NCBI GenBank assembly: GCA_049115695.1
Contig: JAGDZR010000005.1
Span: forward strand, 1-64,000
Origin: JAGDZR01 sp049115695
GTDB lineage: Bacteria; Bacteroidota; Bacteroidia; Cytophagales; Cyclobacteriaceae
Reading direction: 5' to 3'
DNA length: 64,000 bases
This document shows, piece after piece, positions 63,651 to 64,000 of this stretch. The notes beneath the pieces were generated by a model. It ran no database searches. It worked only from the letters and a program-made list of their open reading frames with translations, and was not told where the DNA came from. Every line of letters starts with the position of its first letter. The stretch's first letter is position 1. A program made the translations under genes and the position numbers.

Positions 63651-63717
63651 TTGATTATGAAATGAACGGGTTGGTTAAACTAAATCTCGTTTGAGATCTT
63701 TTGAAATTTACAAAAAT

Positions 63718-63741
63718 GCTAAAGCTTGCGCAAGCACTAGC
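63718..63741. promoter_or_regulatory. 24-bp palindrome upstream of the MCP gene
   Basis: GCTAAAGCTTGCGCAAGCACTAGC has a perfect 12-bp core GCTTGCGCAAGC with GCTA/TAGC outer arms. It lies 68 bases upstream of the MCP start on the minus strand and could be an operator or a small hairpin. Confidence 0.3.
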
Positions 63742-63796
63742 TTCCTGCATTCTCCTCTTAATTAAACTTTCTTATCGTTAATGTCAACGTGAGCGC

Positions 63797-63904
63797 ATGC
63801 ATTTGGATGTAAGTTCGATTCGTGCAGATAGTCATCACAAGCTTCATAAGTCATTGGCCAATTTGGTGGTTGAAACCGAAGAATTTAGGATGAATAAGAA
63901 ATGA
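63797..63904 (+). CDS. possible 35-residue ORF
   Basis: ATG 63797 to TGA 63904 reads MHLDVSSIRADSHHKLHKSL then a Val/Glu/Lys tail. Protein-like composition but no promoter, neighbour or family; weak call in the last 350 bases, which hold no other gene. Confidence 0.15.
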   Translation: MHLDVSSIRADSHHKLHKSLANLVVETEEFRMNKK

Positions 63905-63953
63905 AGAAAAACCTTCAGATTTATTTTAAAGCTTGATAGATAGGCAAAAAAAA

Positions 63954-63973
63954 AGGCACCTAATTAGGTGCCT
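63954..63973 (-). terminator. hairpin terminator for a minus-strand gene beyond the right edge
   Basis: AGGCACC-TAATTA-GGTGCCT hairpin; a run of A on its left side makes a U-tract on the minus strand. No gene precedes it within the window on that strand, so it likely ends a gene beyond 64000. Confidence 0.65.
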
Positions 63974-64000
63974 CACATATGTTTTTAAATTATTTCTACC

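Noticed and set aside
1..64000. CRISPR array, rRNA genes or a replication origin
   Set aside because: No regularly spaced direct repeats, rRNA sequence, or dnaA-box cluster was seen by reading.

Overview
The window looks like chromosomal DNA from a member of the Bacteroidota, most likely a marine or gliding member of the Cytophagales. The evidence is a protein with a type IX secretion type B sorting domain, a SusC/SusD pair beside a propeller-type sensor kinase, HYC_CC_PP, DUF6503, DUF3347 and DUF5916 family proteins, and promoters of the Bacteroidetes form (TTG, about 19 bases, TAnnTTTG). The genus cannot be fixed from this sequence alone. No phage genes, insertion sequences, CRISPR array or rRNA were seen.

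Layout. 0-10.3 kb is mostly housekeeping and envelope genes: lon (cut by the left edge), an OmpA/PD40 envelope protein, a FISUMP-type protein, rlmD, a large T9SS-secreted repeat protein and a TPR/SH3 membrane protein. A tRNA-Lys(UUU) with a clear promoter and terminator follows; just after it lies a scrambled copy of the tRNA 3' half with its own terminator. 10.6-19 kb is a rearranged accessory stretch: a lipoprotein gene, an RND efflux pair preceded by what looks like the C-terminal end of a MarR regulator, then a decayed second copy of the lipoprotein gene, an orphan coding tail, a tiny Cys-rich ORF and a DUF4932 protein. 19-29 kb has two AraC-type regulators, SusD, SusC and a two-component propeller kinase.

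29.3-48.8 kb is the main system: a copper (or Cu/Ag) handling island. It contains two HYC_CC_PP proteins, a TonB-dependent receptor, a secreted HMA protein, a DUF6503 lipoprotein, an AraC regulator with an N-terminal metal-binding CxxC motif, an HMA-DUF4396 membrane protein, a CusA/TolC/CusB-type tripartite pump with an enlarged CusA, a DUF3347 protein that repeats the tail of the CusB-like adaptor, a Cys/His-rich beta-propeller lipoprotein, an MFS transporter, a CopA P-type ATPase and a CopZ-like chaperone. A GH29 fucosidase lies on the opposite strand inside it. Metal would be exported from cytoplasm to periplasm by CopA and from periplasm to outside by the Cus-type pump; the small Cys/His/Met-rich periplasmic proteins would buffer or hand over metal. 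The last part is inference.

49-52 kb is a small TetR-controlled oxidoreductase/esterase operon with two similar candidate operators. 52-55 kb has a deoxynucleoside kinase and a DUF5916 outer-membrane protein. 55-63.7 kb is a signalling cluster: two single-domain response regulators, a YfiR-type sensor kinase broken by one frameshift and two stop codons, a TonB-dependent receptor, and two tandem MCP-like proteins that have a six-helix membrane domain and no periplasmic sensor domain.
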